The notes beneath the pieces are model-generated. The model saw only the letters and a list, made by a program, of their open reading frames with translations, did not search any database and had not been told where the DNA came from. This document shows, piece by piece, positions 8,597 to 18,695 of a stretch of 64,000 bases of DNA (position 1 is its first letter; each line of letters starts with the position of its first letter). This DNA is from an uncultured Raoultella sp. (GTDB lineage: Bacteria > Pseudomonadota > Gammaproteobacteria > Enterobacterales > Enterobacteriaceae), in NCBI GenBank assembly GCA_900759445.1, contig CAAEVH010000024.1, positions 136,165-200,164 of the forward strand, written 5' to 3'. The position numbers and the translations under genes were made by a program.

Positions 8597-9460
8597 ATGA
8601 AACTCGCAAGCTTTATCTATCAGGGTTCCCGTAGCTTTGGCATCGTCAAGGCGGAAGGGATGATCGATTTAGGTCGTCGCCTCGGCGATCGCTACGGTGA
8701 CCTCAAGGCGCTGCTGCAGGGCAACGGGCTGGCGGAAGCCGGCCGCTATCTCAACGATGCGGTCGATGTGCCGATGAGCGCCGTCACCTTCCTGCCGGTG
8801 ATTGAGCAGCCGGAAAAAATCCTCTGCGTCGGCATGAACTATGCCGAAAAGCGCAAAGAGTTCGACCAGCACAATCCGGCGCCGACGCTGTTTGTTCGTT
8901 TCCCGGATTCGCAGACGGCGCACAACGCGCCGGTGCTGAAACCGCGCCATTCCAGCGAATTTGACTACGAAGGCGAACTGGCGGTGATTATCGGCAAAGG
9001 CGGCGAAAACATCCGTCGCGAGGAGGCGCTGCGCCACGTTGCCGGCTACAGCTGCTACATGGATGGCTCCGCGCGCGACTGGCAGCACAGCTGGTTTACC
9101 GCGGGGAAAAACTGGCGGCAGACCGGCGCATTCGGCCCGTGGATGGCGACCGCGGATGAGATCCCGGATCCGCATCAGCTGACGATCCGCACCTGGCTGA
9201 ACGGCCGGATGGTTCAGGATGACAACACCAGCAGCATGATCCACAAGGTGGCGGAACTTATCGAGTACATCAGCACCTTCACCCGCTTAAGCCCGGGCGA
9301 TGTGATCATCACCGGATCGCCGGGCGGGGTGGGGAAAAAGCGTAACCCGCCGCTGTTTATGCAGGAGGGCGATCGCATTGAGGTTGAGATTGAGCATATT
9401 GGCCATCTCAGTAATGTGATCATGGAAGCGCCAGCCAGCACGCTGACGACGGCACACTGA
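8597..9460 (+). CDS. fumarylacetoacetate hydrolase (FAH) family protein in the citrate operon
   Basis: 287 residues. The C-terminal FAH catalytic domain (about 70-280) has the metal triad visible as E125, E127 (FDYEGELAVIIG) and D156 (YMDGSARDWQ), and the family end GDVIITGSPGGVG. Members act on 2-oxo acids and enols as hydrolases, decarboxylases or tautomerases; the FAHD1/FAHD2 branch decarboxylates or tautomerises oxaloacetate. The gene lies 17 bp after the citrate transporter and 10 bp before citC. No oxaloacetate decarboxylase pump is present, so an oxaloacetate-handling role is a reasonable inference but unproven. Confidence 0.85.
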   Translation: MKLASFIYQGSRSFGIVKAEGMIDLGRRLGDRYGDLKALLQGNGLAEAGRYLNDAVDVPMSAVTFLPVIEQPEKILCVGMNYAEKRKEFDQHNPAPTLFVRFPDSQTAHNAPVLKPRHSSEFDYEGELAVIIGKGGENIRREEALRHVAGYSCYMDGSARDWQHSWFTAGKNWRQTGAFGPWMATADEIPDPHQLTIRTWLNGRMVQDDNTSSMIHKVAELIEYISTFTRLSPGDVIITGSPGGVGKKRNPPLFMQEGDRIEVEIEHIGHLSNVIMEAPASTLTTAH

Positions 9461-9470
9461 GTAGGGCGTG

Positions 9471-10493
9471 ATGATGGACTCGCAACCCGCTATCGACTTT
9501 CGCTTCACGGAAGTGGCCCAACACCCGGAACGTCTGAGCCAGATTCGTTACCTGCTGACGGACAGCGGTCTGGGGATGGACAACGATATCACGCTGTTTG
9601 TTGAGGCCTGGTCCGGAAGGCAGCTGGTGGGCTGCGCGGGGCTGGCCGCCAACGTTATCAAATGCGTGGCGGTCGATGAGCAGCTGCGCGGTGTGAACCT
9701 TAGCGCGCGGCTGCTGGCGGAAGTGGAAAACGTCGCCCTCGCGCGCGGCCATTTTCATCTCTTCCTTTGCACCCGGCCCTGCAACGAGGAGCGCTTTGCC
9801 CGCAGCGGCTTCTGGCCTGTCGCCCGCAGTGGCAATAACGCGGTATTGATGGAAAACACGCCGCAGGGCATTACGCGCTACTGCCGTTCGCTGCGCCAGG
9901 AGCGCCGGCCCGGCCAGGATATCGGCGCGATTGTCATGAACGCTAATCCGTTCACGCTTGGCCACCGCCATCTGGTGGAACACGCGGCGGCACGCTGCGA
10001 CTGGCTGCATCTGTTTGTGGTACGTGAAGACGCCTCTTTCTTTCCGTTCACCGCGCGTCTGGAGATGGTGCGGGCCGGAGTGGCACATCTGTCGAATGTC
10101 TCCGTGCACGAGGGCTCGCAGTACATCATCTCGCGCGCCACTTTTCCGGCCTACTTCCTGAAAGAGAGCGGAAAAGTGCAGCAGGCGTGGAGCGAAATCG
10201 ACGTGCTGATCTTTCGCGACTACATCGCGCCGTCTCTCGGCATTACCCATCGTTTTATCGGCTCCGAGCCGTTTTGCGATATCACCCGTCAGTACAACCA
10301 GGCGCTGCACGAACTGCTGGCGGGCCACATCCACGTTGAGGAGGTGGCCCGAATCAAGGCCGGGGGCAGCGCCATTTCGGCCTCGGAAGTCCGTCGTTTA
10401 CTTAAGACAGAACAGTATTCTCGTATTCGGGACATTGTCCCGGAATCCACTTTCGCGCATCTCGAAGCGCACTACAGCGCGGAAGTCGCTTAA
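9471..10493 (+). CDS. citC: [citrate (pro-3S)-lyase] ligase CitC
   Basis: It activates citrate lyase by acetylating the thiol of the prosthetic group on CitD, using ATP and acetate. The 340-residue protein has an N-terminal GNAT-like domain (about 10-115) and a C-terminal nucleotidyltransferase domain with the TLGH motif (MNANPFTLGHRHL) and the ISASEVRR signature near the end. GTG at 9468 and ATG at 9471 and 9474 are all possible starts; I chose the first ATG after AGGG. Confidence 0.94.
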   Translation: MMDSQPAIDFRFTEVAQHPERLSQIRYLLTDSGLGMDNDITLFVEAWSGRQLVGCAGLAANVIKCVAVDEQLRGVNLSARLLAEVENVALARGHFHLFLCTRPCNEERFARSGFWPVARSGNNAVLMENTPQGITRYCRSLRQERRPGQDIGAIVMNANPFTLGHRHLVEHAAARCDWLHLFVVREDASFFPFTARLEMVRAGVAHLSNVSVHEGSQYIISRATFPAYFLKESGKVQQAWSEIDVLIFRDYIAPSLGITHRFIGSEPFCDITRQYNQALHELLAGHIHVEEVARIKAGGSAISASEVRRLLKTEQYSRIRDIVPESTFAHLEAHYSAEVA

Positions 10494-10509
10494 CTATCAG
10501 GAAACGAAC

Positions 10510-10800
10510 ATGAAAATTGTAAGGGAGGCGCTGGCCGGTACGCAGGAGTCCAGCGACCTGATGGTGAAAATCGCCCCCGCCGACGGCGAGCTGGAGATTG
10601 TCATCCACAGTGAAGTGATGAAGCAGTTTGGCGAGCAGATTCGTCAGGTGGTTGAGGAAACGCTGCGCGCGATGGCGGTGCGGCAGGGATTGATTATCAT
10701 CGAAGACAAAGGCGCGCTGGATTGCGTCATTCGTGCGCGACTGCAAAGCGCGGTGCTGCGCGCCGTCGATGAACCGCATATCGACTGGAGGACACTGTGA
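10510..10800 (+). CDS. citD: citrate lyase acyl carrier protein (gamma subunit) CitD
   Basis: 96 residues. Ser14 in GTQESSDLM is the attachment site of the phosphoribosyl-dephospho-CoA prosthetic group. The subunit swings the acetyl and citryl thioesters between the alpha and beta subunits. The stop at 10798-10800 overlaps the citE start (TGATG), suggesting coupled translation. The longer ORF track beginning upstream is not used because [10 protein letters not shown] is the family N-terminus. Confidence 0.96.
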   Translation: MKIVREALAGTQESSDLMVKIAPADGELEIVIHSEVMKQFGEQIRQVVEETLRAMAVRQGLIIIEDKGALDCVIRARLQSAVLRAVDEPHIDWRTL

Positions 10801-11675
10801 TGAACAGGCTCCGTCGTAGCATGTTATTCCTGCCGGGCGCTAACGCAGCCATGCTCTCTACCGCCTTTATTTACCGTCCCGATTCGATCATGTTCGATCT
10901 TGAGGACGCGGTGGCGCTGCGTGAGAAAGACAGCGCGCGGCTGCTGGTCTGGCATGCGCTCCAGCACCCCATGTATCAGGATATCGAAACCGTGGTGCGC
11001 ATTAACCCGCTGAGCACGCCGTTTGGCTTGCTGGATCTGGAAGCCGCCGTGCGGGCTGGCGTGGACGTGATCCGATTGCCGAAAACCGATACTCCGGAAG
11101 ATATTGACGAACTGGAAAGCCACCTGGTGCGTATCGAGCGCGACTGCGGGCGTGAAGTGGGGTCCACCCGCATCATGGCGGCGATTGAGTCGGCCGTTGG
11201 CGTCATTAACGCCGTGGCCATTGCCCGCCGTTCCCCGCGGCTGATTGGGATTGCGCTGGCGGCCTTTGATTATGTGATGGATATGCAGACCGAGCGCAGC
11301 GACGGTACCGAACTGTTCTACGCCCGCTGCGCGGTACTGCATGCCGCCCGGGCAGCCGGTATCGATGCCTTCGACGTGGTGTGGTCAGATGTGAACGACG
11401 AAGCCGGATTCCTGCGCGAAGTCGAGTTGATCCGCAAAATGGGCTTTAACGGCAAATCGTTGATTAACCCGCGTCAGATTGACCTGCTGCACAATGCGTA
11501 TGCGCCAACCCGGCAGGAGGTCGAACACGCGCAGTTAGTGATTGAAGCCGCGCAGGAGGGGGAACGCAATGGCCTGGGCGTGGTCTCGCTCAACGGCAAA
11601 ATGGTCGATGCCCCGATTATTAACCACGCACAGAGAGTGCTGGAACGCGCGGCCGCCTCCGGCGTGCGCCGTTAA
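10800..11675 (+). CDS. citE: citrate lyase beta subunit CitE (citryl-ACP lyase)
   Basis: 291 residues, a CitE-like TIM barrel of the HpcH/HpaI superfamily. N-terminus [16 protein letters not shown], Mg-binding region [13 protein letters not shown], and [12 protein letters not shown] followed by [14 protein letters not shown]. It cleaves citryl-ACP to acetyl-ACP and oxaloacetate. The ATG at 10800 overlaps the citD stop; a GTG one codon earlier is less likely. Confidence 0.96.
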   Translation: MNRLRRSMLFLPGANAAMLSTAFIYRPDSIMFDLEDAVALREKDSARLLVWHALQHPMYQDIETVVRINPLSTPFGLLDLEAAVRAGVDVIRLPKTDTPEDIDELESHLVRIERDCGREVGSTRIMAAIESAVGVINAVAIARRSPRLIGIALAAFDYVMDMQTERSDGTELFYARCAVLHAARAAGIDAFDVVWSDVNDEAGFLREVELIRKMGFNGKSLINPRQIDLLHNAYAPTRQEVEHAQLVIEAAQEGERNGLGVVSLNGKMVDAPIINHAQRVLERAAASGVRR

Positions 11676-11685
11676 GGATAAAACA

Positions 11686-13203
11686 ATGAACCAGACAGAA
11701 CTTCTCCATGCGACCTTCCCTCATCTGCGGGATTTAAAACCGTTTGATTCTGCCCTCAGCGCTACGCCCTGGCTGGCCGACGTGGAGGAAAAGCATCGTC
11801 GTAAGCTGTGTGCATCCCTCGAAGAGGCGGTGGCGCGCAGCGGCCTGCAGGACGGAATGACTATCTCCTTTCACCATGCCTTCCGTGAAGGCGATCGGGT
11901 GATTAACAGCGTAGTGGCGAAGCTTGCGCAAATGGGTTTTAAAGGCCTGACGTTGGCTTCCAGCTCACTGATGACCTGCAACGATGCCCTTATCGAACAT
12001 ATCCAGAGCGGGGTGATTCGCCGCATTTATACCTCAGGGATGCGCGGGAAACTGGCGGAGGCTATCTCCCACGGAGTGATGGATGAGCCGGTGCAAATCC
12101 ATTCCCACGGCGGGCGGGTGAAATTACTACAGGATGGCGAACTGAACATTGACGTCGCGTTTCTCGGTGTGCCGTGCAGCGATGAGTTCGGCAATGCCAA
12201 CGGGACCCACGGGCGCTCCTGCTGCGGTTCGCTCGGCTATGCGATGGTCGATGCGCACTTTGCCCGGCGGGTGGTGCTGCTGACTGAAGAACTGGTGCCA
12301 TTCCCCAATATGCCGGCGAGCCTTATGCAGGATCAGGTGGATTACATCGTGCAGGTTGATAGCGTGGGCGACCCGGCGAAGATCAGCGTCGGTGCGGCGC
12401 GCGTCACCAGTAACCCGCGTGAACTGATGATCGCCCGCTATGCGGCAGATGTGATTGAGCACTCCGGTTACTTCAGAGCCGGTTTTTCGATGCAGACCGG
12501 CTCCGGGGCGGCGGCTACCGCCTGCACCCGCTTTATGGAAGAGAAGATGGAGCGCAGCGGCGTGAAAGCCCGCTTTGCGCTGGGTGGGATTACCGGCAGT
12601 CTGGTGGATCTGCATGAGAAGGGGCTGATTGAAAAGCTGCTCGATACCCAGTGCTTTGACGGTCAGGCGGCTGCTTCGCTGGCGCGCAATCCCAATCACG
12701 TGGAGATCTCCACCAACGTTTATGCCAACCCGGGCAGCAAGGCGGCGAGCTGCGACCAGCTGGACGTGGCTATTCTCAGCGCGCTGGAAATCGACGTCGA
12801 TTTCAACGTTAACGTGATTACCGGTTCCGACGGCGTGATGCGCGGGGCGTCCGGTGGTCACTGTGATGTGGCGGCAGCGGCAAACCTGACTATTGTCGTC
12901 GCCCCGCTGCTGCGCAGCCGCATTCCCACGGTAGTCAAGCGGGTGACGACGCGACTGACGCCGGGAGAAAGCATCGATGTGCTGGTCACCGATCACGGGA
13001 TTGCGGTGAATCCGGCGCGACCGGAGATCCGCGCGCGCCTGATTGCCGCCGGGATGAACATCGTCGATATCGACGCGCTGTATGCGCGGGCTATCTCGCT
13101 CAGCGGGATCCCCAAACCCATTGAATTCACCGACAAAATCGTCGGCGTCATTCGCTACCGCGACGGGCGGGTGATTGATACCGTGCGCCAGGTTAAGGAG
13201 TAG
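11686..13203 (+). CDS. citF: citrate lyase alpha subunit CitF (acetyl-ACP:citrate transferase)
   Basis: 505 residues starting MNQTELLHATFPHLRD, 10 bp after citE, with the ribosome site AAGGA. It transfers the ACP thioester from acetate to citrate, forming citryl-ACP for CitE. The CoA-transferase-like fold shows SFHHAFREGD, the GxxG region NANGTHGRSCCG, and the long C-terminal half with TGSDGVMRGASGGHCD. The full family length is present. Confidence 0.96.
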   Translation: MNQTELLHATFPHLRDLKPFDSALSATPWLADVEEKHRRKLCASLEEAVARSGLQDGMTISFHHAFREGDRVINSVVAKLAQMGFKGLTLASSSLMTCNDALIEHIQSGVIRRIYTSGMRGKLAEAISHGVMDEPVQIHSHGGRVKLLQDGELNIDVAFLGVPCSDEFGNANGTHGRSCCGSLGYAMVDAHFARRVVLLTEELVPFPNMPASLMQDQVDYIVQVDSVGDPAKISVGAARVTSNPRELMIARYAADVIEHSGYFRAGFSMQTGSGAAATACTRFMEEKMERSGVKARFALGGITGSLVDLHEKGLIEKLLDTQCFDGQAAASLARNPNHVEISTNVYANPGSKAASCDQLDVAILSALEIDVDFNVNVITGSDGVMRGASGGHCDVAAAANLTIVVAPLLRSRIPTVVKRVTTRLTPGESIDVLVTDHGIAVNPARPEIRARLIAAGMNIVDIDALYARAISLSGIPKPIEFTDKIVGVIRYRDGRVIDTVRQVKE

Positions 13204-13207
13204 CAAC

Positions 13208-13747
13208 ATGAACACTGCGACACCCGTGGCGGCGGGTGTCAGCCTTGAGGCGTGGCTGGCGGCGAAAGAATGCCGCGCGGCGCGCCAGGCTGACTGGCTA
13301 AAACGTTATCAACAGCCGATTATTTCGCTGACCCTGGTGACACCGGGAACGGTAAAAAATAGTCTCCGCTACCGCAATACGATGGGCGTGGCGCTACAGA
13401 TGTGCGACCAGCTGCTGTGGGAGAACCGCTGGCCGGTGCGGGATCGCCAGATACTGTGGCTCCCGACGGGGCCTGAGGCGATGTGGTCCGTGGCGCACAA
13501 TGCGCCGGAGATCAAGGCCCACTGCGTGGCGTTGGAGCAGAGCCATCCGCTCGGCAGGCTGTGGGACCTGGATGTGATCTGCCCGCAGGATGGCCACGTT
13601 GGCCGCCTGTCGCTTGGCCTGCACATGCGCCGCTGCCTGGTGTGTGATGAGCCGGCGCATGTCTGCTCTCGCTCGCGCAAGCATCCGGTCGGGCAGGTGG
13701 TGGGAAGTGTGGAGAAGATTATCAATGACTGGTTTGCCCGCGACTAA
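13208..13747 (+). CDS. citX: apo-citrate lyase phosphoribosyl-dephospho-CoA transferase CitX
   Basis: 179 residues starting MNTATPVAAGVSLEAW. It attaches the triphosphoribosyl-dephospho-CoA made by CitG to Ser14 of CitD. The family segments ISLTLVTPGTVKNS, LWDLDVICP and RRCLVCDEPAHVCSRSRKH are visible. The separate citX gene contrasts with the CitXG fusion seen in some bacteria. Its last 23 bp overlap citG. Confidence 0.93.
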   Translation: MNTATPVAAGVSLEAWLAAKECRAARQADWLKRYQQPIISLTLVTPGTVKNSLRYRNTMGVALQMCDQLLWENRWPVRDRQILWLPTGPEAMWSVAHNAPEIKAHCVALEQSHPLGRLWDLDVICPQDGHVGRLSLGLHMRRCLVCDEPAHVCSRSRKHPVGQVVGSVEKIINDWFARD

Positions 13748-14528
13748 ATTTTGCGCCATTGAGGTCCCTCGTCTGGCGGAAGAGGCCCTGTGGCAGGAGC
13801 TGGAGCTGACCCCTAAGCCGGGACTGGTGGACCGACTCAACAACGGGGCTCATCACGATATGGACCACGCTCTGTTTGTTCGCAGTATTACCGCGATTGC
13901 GCCGTGGCTCTCCCGCTTTACCGCGCTGGGGAGTGACTACGCAGACCAACCGGCAGGCGAGCAGTTGCGCCTGCTACGCCCGATGGGCATTGCCTGCGAG
14001 CAGGCAATGTATGCCGCAACCGGTGGCGTGAATACTCATAAAGGGGGGATATTTGCTCTCGGGCTACTCTGTTTTGCCGCCGGAAGGGTGCGGGAGGTGA
14101 CCGCGTCAAACCTCTGTCGCGAAGTGGGAATTCTGTGCCGGGGGCTGGTGGCGCGCGAGCTGGCTGGCCGCAGCGCGGCAGCAACCGCAGGCGAACGTCA
14201 GTTCCGGCAGCTGGGTTTAACCGGCGCCCGCGGTGAGGCGGAAAGTGGTTTTGCGACGGTACGTCGCGTCTTGCCTCAGTGGAACGGCCGCCAGCTGCAT
14301 GATTTGCTCCTGCGCCTGATGGCGGTGAATCCGGACAGTAATCTGGTGTCGCGCGGCGGTATTCATGGGCTGCGATATGTGCAGAGCTATGCGCGAACGT
14401 TGCTGGCAAACGGCTGGGATCGCCGGCGTTTACTGGAGATGGACCGGGCGCTGATAAAGCGTCATTTAAGCCCGGGAGGGAGCGCGGATTTACTGTCGGT
14501 GGCGTGGGTTTTAGCGAAGTGCGGTTAA
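13725..14528 (+). CDS. citG: triphosphoribosyl-dephospho-CoA synthase CitG
   Basis: 267 residues starting MTGLPATKF inside the end of citX, with GGAG 10 bases upstream. It makes the prosthetic group precursor from ATP and dephospho-CoA. Family signatures are LTPKPGLVDRLNNGAHHDM, TGGVNTHKGGIFALG and SRGGIHGL. It closes the citrate operon, and a strong hairpin follows. Confidence 0.94.
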   Translation: MTGLPATKFCAIEVPRLAEEALWQELELTPKPGLVDRLNNGAHHDMDHALFVRSITAIAPWLSRFTALGSDYADQPAGEQLRLLRPMGIACEQAMYAATGGVNTHKGGIFALGLLCFAAGRVREVTASNLCREVGILCRGLVARELAGRSAAATAGERQFRQLGLTGARGEAESGFATVRRVLPQWNGRQLHDLLLRLMAVNPDSNLVSRGGIHGLRYVQSYARTLLANGWDRRRLLEMDRALIKRHLSPGGSADLLSVAWVLAKCG

Positions 14529-14529
14529 T

Positions 14530-14558
14530 TTCCCTCCCCCCGAAGAGAGGGGAGGGAA
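14530..14558. terminator. bidirectional terminator between citG and nupG
   Basis: Inverted repeat TTCCCTCCCC/GGGGAGGGAA around the short loop CCGAAGAGA, placed between the convergent ends of citG and nupG. Confidence 0.65.
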
Positions 14559-14565
14559 CAATCGG

Positions 14566-15825
14566 TTAATGCGCGGGGGTGGTCTGCGCGCCGGCCGGTA
14601 CACGCACGTGTTTGTATTTAAACAGCGCGATGAAGGCGATGGCCAGAACCAGCGAGTAGGCAGCAAAGATCAGCCAGACAGGCTGCCAGTCGGTGATGCC
14701 GTTGGTGGTATACATCTCCACCACTTTCCCGCTCACTACGCCGCCGAGGATACAGCCGAAGCCGTTGGTCATCATCAGGAACATCCCCTGGGCGCTGGCG
14801 CGGATTTCAGGTCTCACCTCTTTCTCAACAAACACCGAGCCGGAGATGTTGAAGAAGTCGAAGGCGCAGCCGTAAACAATCATCGACAGAACCAGCAGCA
14901 CGGTGCCGAACGGGGTCGGATCGCCATAGGCGAAGAGACCGAAGCGCAGCATCCAGGCGAAAATACTGATAATCATCACGTTCTTGATGCCATAGCGGCT
15001 CAGGAAGAACGGAATAGTCAGAATGAACAGGGTTTCGGAGATCTGGGAAATCGACATCATCACCGACGCGTGCTCAACGATAAAGCTCCCGGAGAAAAGC
15101 GGGTTATTATCGAAGCTGTGCAGGAAGGTATTGCCGAACATGTTGGTGATTTGCAGCTCTGCGCCTAACAGCATGGAGAAAATAAAGAAAATCGCCATCC
15201 GCTTGTTTTTGAACAGGGCAAAGGCATCGAGGCCAAGCATGCTGCTCCAGCTCTGGTTTTTCTGCTGATTGGAGACCGGAACGTGCGGCAGCGTCAGGGT
15301 GAACAGCGCGAGGACAACGGAGAGCGCCGCACCGATGTAGAGCTGCATGTGGCTCAGCTCGAAGCCCGCGAAGCTGACGCCCCACATCGCCATAATAAAG
15401 CCGATGGTGCCCCAGATACGAATCGGTGGGAAATCGGTCACAATATCCAGACCGGCGGATTTCAGACGGTAGTAGGAAATCGTGTTGATTAAGCCCAACG
15501 TTGGCATATAGGCCAGCGAGTTAAGCAGAATCACAAAGAACATCTCCCCAGGCGTGGTGACCTGGGCCGCCATAAACAGCGTACCTGCCCCCACCAGATG
15601 GCACAGCGCGTAAACCCACTTCGCGCTGATCCATTTATCCGCCACGATACCCAGCAGCGTTGGCATCAGAACTGCCGCAATGCCGAGCGAGCTGTAAACG
15701 GCGCCGATAGACGCACCGTCGAACTTGAGCGTCACAAACATATAGGAGCCAAGTGTAGTCAGCCAACTACCCCACAGGCAGAACTGCAGAAACGACAATA
15801 TTTTAAGCTGCAGCTTAAGGTTCAT
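14566..15825 (-). CDS. nupG: nucleoside/H+ symporter NupG
   Basis: 419 residues with twelve predicted membrane segments (MFS, nucleoside:H+ symporter family), nearly collinear with E. coli NupG from MNLKLQLKILSFLQFCLWG to FKYKHVRVP. It imports purine and pyrimidine nucleosides across the inner membrane. It is single, with a regulatory region at 15826-16060. Confidence 0.97.
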   Translation of the reverse strand: MNLKLQLKILSFLQFCLWGSWLTTLGSYMFVTLKFDGASIGAVYSSLGIAAVLMPTLLGIVADKWISAKWVYALCHLVGAGTLFMAAQVTTPGEMFFVILLNSLAYMPTLGLINTISYYRLKSAGLDIVTDFPPIRIWGTIGFIMAMWGVSFAGFELSHMQLYIGAALSVVLALFTLTLPHVPVSNQQKNQSWSSMLGLDAFALFKNKRMAIFFIFSMLLGAELQITNMFGNTFLHSFDNNPLFSGSFIVEHASVMMSISQISETLFILTIPFFLSRYGIKNVMIISIFAWMLRFGLFAYGDPTPFGTVLLVLSMIVYGCAFDFFNISGSVFVEKEVRPEIRASAQGMFLMMTNGFGCILGGVVSGKVVEMYTTNGITDWQPVWLIFAAYSLVLAIAFIALFKYKHVRVPAGAQTTPAH

Positions 15826-15969
15826 GTTATTTTCCTCACGAGTAAGCGGGGGATGTGTTGTGATAATTACATTCAGGGTTTCAATTTGATGAAATTCTAT
15901 CAGTTAACGCCGCGATGTTTTGTTACCTTCCGCAAAAAAATGCAATCCCCATTAATTTGCAGATTAGAT

Positions 15970-15985
15970 TGTGATGCAAATAACA
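15970..15985. promoter_or_regulatory. CRP-like site upstream of nupG
   Basis: TGTGATGCAAATAACA matches 9 of 10 conserved CRP positions and lies 145 bp upstream of the nupG ATG. E. coli nupG is controlled by CRP with CytR and DeoR, so a CRP site is expected. The distance suggests it may be the upstream of two sites. Confidence 0.5.
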
Positions 15986-16064
15986 TTTTCCTATGGGAAA
16001 GGCGAGGTGAAGCGGGAAAACCCGACCCTCTCTGCTCGGGAAAGGGGCGGGCGAGGAGATAACC

Positions 16065-17147
16065 TTATTTCCGGCGGTAGGACTTCTGCGCCGTATTCAC
16101 CTTATAAAGATAGCGGCGCGATTCCGCCGACGGGTGACGGTTGGTGAGGGTGGAATAGACATCCCCCGGCGTCATGCTGTTGATAATATTGGCTGCCTGG
16201 ACCTTATCGCTGGAGAAGACGCGCAATACGCTGCCGGCGCCGCCGTTATACGCGGTGATCACGGCATAGCGGCGCGAGGTCGGGTTATCGATACCTGACA
16301 GATACACATTATTCAGCATTGCCAGATAGGCGGTGCCGGTATCAATGTTATTCGCCGGATCGAACAGATAGCTGCGGCTTGGCAGCCCCGATTTCCCCTG
16401 CGCACGGAAGACATCTTTCCCGGCGCTGTGCTGCACAACCTGCATCAGACCCAGCGCATCAGCATGGCTCACGGCGTACGGGTTAAAAGAGGATTCGGTC
16501 TGCATAATCGCCAGAATCAGCGACTCATCGACGCCATACTTCCGCGCCGACTGGCGAACGTAGCCGATGTACTTATGCGCACGTTTGTCGAGGTGGTTCG
16601 GCACCAGATTAATGGTAATGCTATAGATCATCCGCAGGCCGTTGCTGCGGCTTTTCAGCCGCGTTTGCAACAGATAATCGGCATAGCGCGAGGCCCGCCA
16701 CTCCCAGCGAATCGGATCGCCGTGGTTATCCACCACCTGTCCGTAAAGGAACGGCTCTTTCGAAATCTGGATATCATCGGCGTCGGAATAGAGGTCGATT
16801 GACCCCGGATCGTCGCCCATCAGCAGCGTCTTAATGATGGTCTGGCGTAAACGGCCGGTCGGATCGGTACCGGCGATGGTCTCGACGGTGATGGTGCCCT
16901 CATCAAAGTTGATGTGGCTACGGGTCTGATACTGATCGGTGTACTTAACGTAGTCTTTCGGCCCGGCGAGCAGAACTTCGTTATAACCCCAAATATTTTC
17001 GATGTTATGGGCGAACTGACCCATCAGAATATCGAAGCCGTTGGTGTCCTTAACCCAGGCTTCGTTATACCCATCGCCCTTTTTATTTGAGCTGGAACAC
17101 GAAACGAGCAAAGGCGCAATGAGCGCTAGCGCTAAATATTTTTTCAT
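16065..17147 (-). CDS. mltC: membrane-bound lytic murein transglycosylase C MltC
   Basis: 360 residues. The lipoprotein signal [20 protein letters not shown] has its lipobox Cys near residue 17. The N-terminal DUF3393-type domain is followed by the Slt-type catalytic domain with the Glu in [14 protein letters not shown], then GLMQVVQ and [13 protein letters not shown]. It cleaves peptidoglycan to anhydromuropeptides from the inner face of the outer membrane. Two adjacent ATGs (17148 and 17145) are possible; I use the second, as in E. coli. It follows yggX closely. Confidence 0.96.
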   Translation of the reverse strand: MKKYLALALIAPLLVSCSSSNKKGDGYNEAWVKDTNGFDILMGQFAHNIENIWGYNEVLLAGPKDYVKYTDQYQTRSHINFDEGTITVETIAGTDPTGRLRQTIIKTLLMGDDPGSIDLYSDADDIQISKEPFLYGQVVDNHGDPIRWEWRASRYADYLLQTRLKSRSNGLRMIYSITINLVPNHLDKRAHKYIGYVRQSARKYGVDESLILAIMQTESSFNPYAVSHADALGLMQVVQHSAGKDVFRAQGKSGLPSRSYLFDPANNIDTGTAYLAMLNNVYLSGIDNPTSRRYAVITAYNGGAGSVLRVFSSDKVQAANIINSMTPGDVYSTLTNRHPSAESRRYLYKVNTAQKSYRRK

Positions 17148-17197
17148 CATTCCGGGAGTGTGCGTTGTGTTTGTTGTGCTTAAGAGTCAGAGGACTC

Positions 17198-17476
<279 letters not shown>

Positions 17477-17500
17477 TCATCCTCTTTATTCGCCAGAAAG

Positions 17501-18559
17501 CTATGCAAGAGCCCCGGCCTTCAACTGTTGCAACAAGCGCTCCACGGGAGCCGCCAGTCCAACCGACGGCGGCTGCGCTAAGTTATACCAGAGTGTGCTG
17601 CCTTCATCCATGCATGCGCCAGATGAATCTATGCTAAGCCACATCGGCACAATATCCAGATGGAAATGGCTGAAAGTGTGGCGGAACGCGGTCAGCTGCG
17701 TCAGATCATCATCCTTTATCCCGCGCTGAGCCAGCCATTCGCGCAGTGCGGCCTCCTCTTCAAACTGCGGAAAACAGAATAATCCGCCCCATAAGCCGAC
17801 CGGCGGACGCTGGGAAAGCAACACTTCGTTGCCGTGCTGCATCAGCAGGAAATAGCCCGTTCGCTGCGGAATGGTCTGCTTCGGTTTTTTGCCAGGATAT
17901 TGTGCCCATGAATGGTTTGCGTAAGCGATGCAGCCGTTACTTAACGGACAGAGCTCGCATTTGGGTTTCGAGCGGGTGCAGACCATCGCCCCGAGATCCA
18001 TCATCGCCTGGTTAAAGCGCTCGACCCCTTTTGCCGGCGTGACCTCTTCGCTGATCTGCCATAATCGTTTCTCAACCTCTTTTTTCCCCGGCCAGCCGTT
18101 GACCGCATAGCAGCGGGCCAGCACGCGCTTCACGTTACCATCGAGAATGGGGTAATGCTTGCCAAGGGAGAGGGATAAAATCGCGCCGGCCGTGGAACGC
18201 CCGACGCCGGGCAGCGCCGCCACTTCGTCAAAGGTTTGCGGGAATTCGCCGCCGTGCAGGCTCGCCACCTGCTGCGCCGCCTTATGTAAATTGCGCGCGC
18301 GGGCGTAATAGCCCAGTCCGGTCCACAGATGCAGCACTTCATCCAGCGGCGCCGCGGCCAGATCGGTAACCGTCGGGAAGCGGGCCATAAAGCGTTCGAA
18401 ATAGGGAATCACCGTAGCGACCTGCGTTTGTTGCAACATCACCTCGGAGAGCCATACTTTGTAAGGCGTTTTATCCATTTGCCATGGCAGGGTTTTACGC
18501 CCGTATTTGTCGTACCAGTCCAGCACCTGGGCTGAAAATTGCGCGGCGAGAAAAGTCAA
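17501..18559 (-). CDS. mutY: adenine DNA glycosylase MutY
   Basis: 352 residues. The helix-hairpin-helix is [13 protein letters not shown], the catalytic Asp lies in [12 protein letters not shown], and the [4Fe-4S] loop is [17 protein letters not shown] (C-x6-C-x2-C-x5-C). The C-terminal NUDIX-like domain (about 230-350) recognises 8-oxoG. It removes adenine mispaired with 8-oxoguanine. It is divergent from trmB. Confidence 0.97.
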   Translation of the reverse strand: MTFLAAQFSAQVLDWYDKYGRKTLPWQMDKTPYKVWLSEVMLQQTQVATVIPYFERFMARFPTVTDLAAAPLDEVLHLWTGLGYYARARNLHKAAQQVASLHGGEFPQTFDEVAALPGVGRSTAGAILSLSLGKHYPILDGNVKRVLARCYAVNGWPGKKEVEKRLWQISEEVTPAKGVERFNQAMMDLGAMVCTRSKPKCELCPLSNGCIAYANHSWAQYPGKKPKQTIPQRTGYFLLMQHGNEVLLSQRPPVGLWGGLFCFPQFEEEAALREWLAQRGIKDDDLTQLTAFRHTFSHFHLDIVPMWLSIDSSGACMDEGSTLWYNLAQPPSVGLAAPVERLLQQLKAGALA

Positions 18560-18695
18560 AGCTACAGCTCCGGAATCGCGATATCAGGGTGGCAGATTGC
18601 AGCATAAGGGCGACAGGCTGTAAACCCTTGCATCCGTCGGGTAACTTTGGATAATGCCCGTTTTCCGAACACTCTCACAAGCAGACCTAACTTTT

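Noticed and set aside
12127..13215. 362-codon ORF antisense to citF
   Set aside because: Shadow of citF with no recognisable motif.
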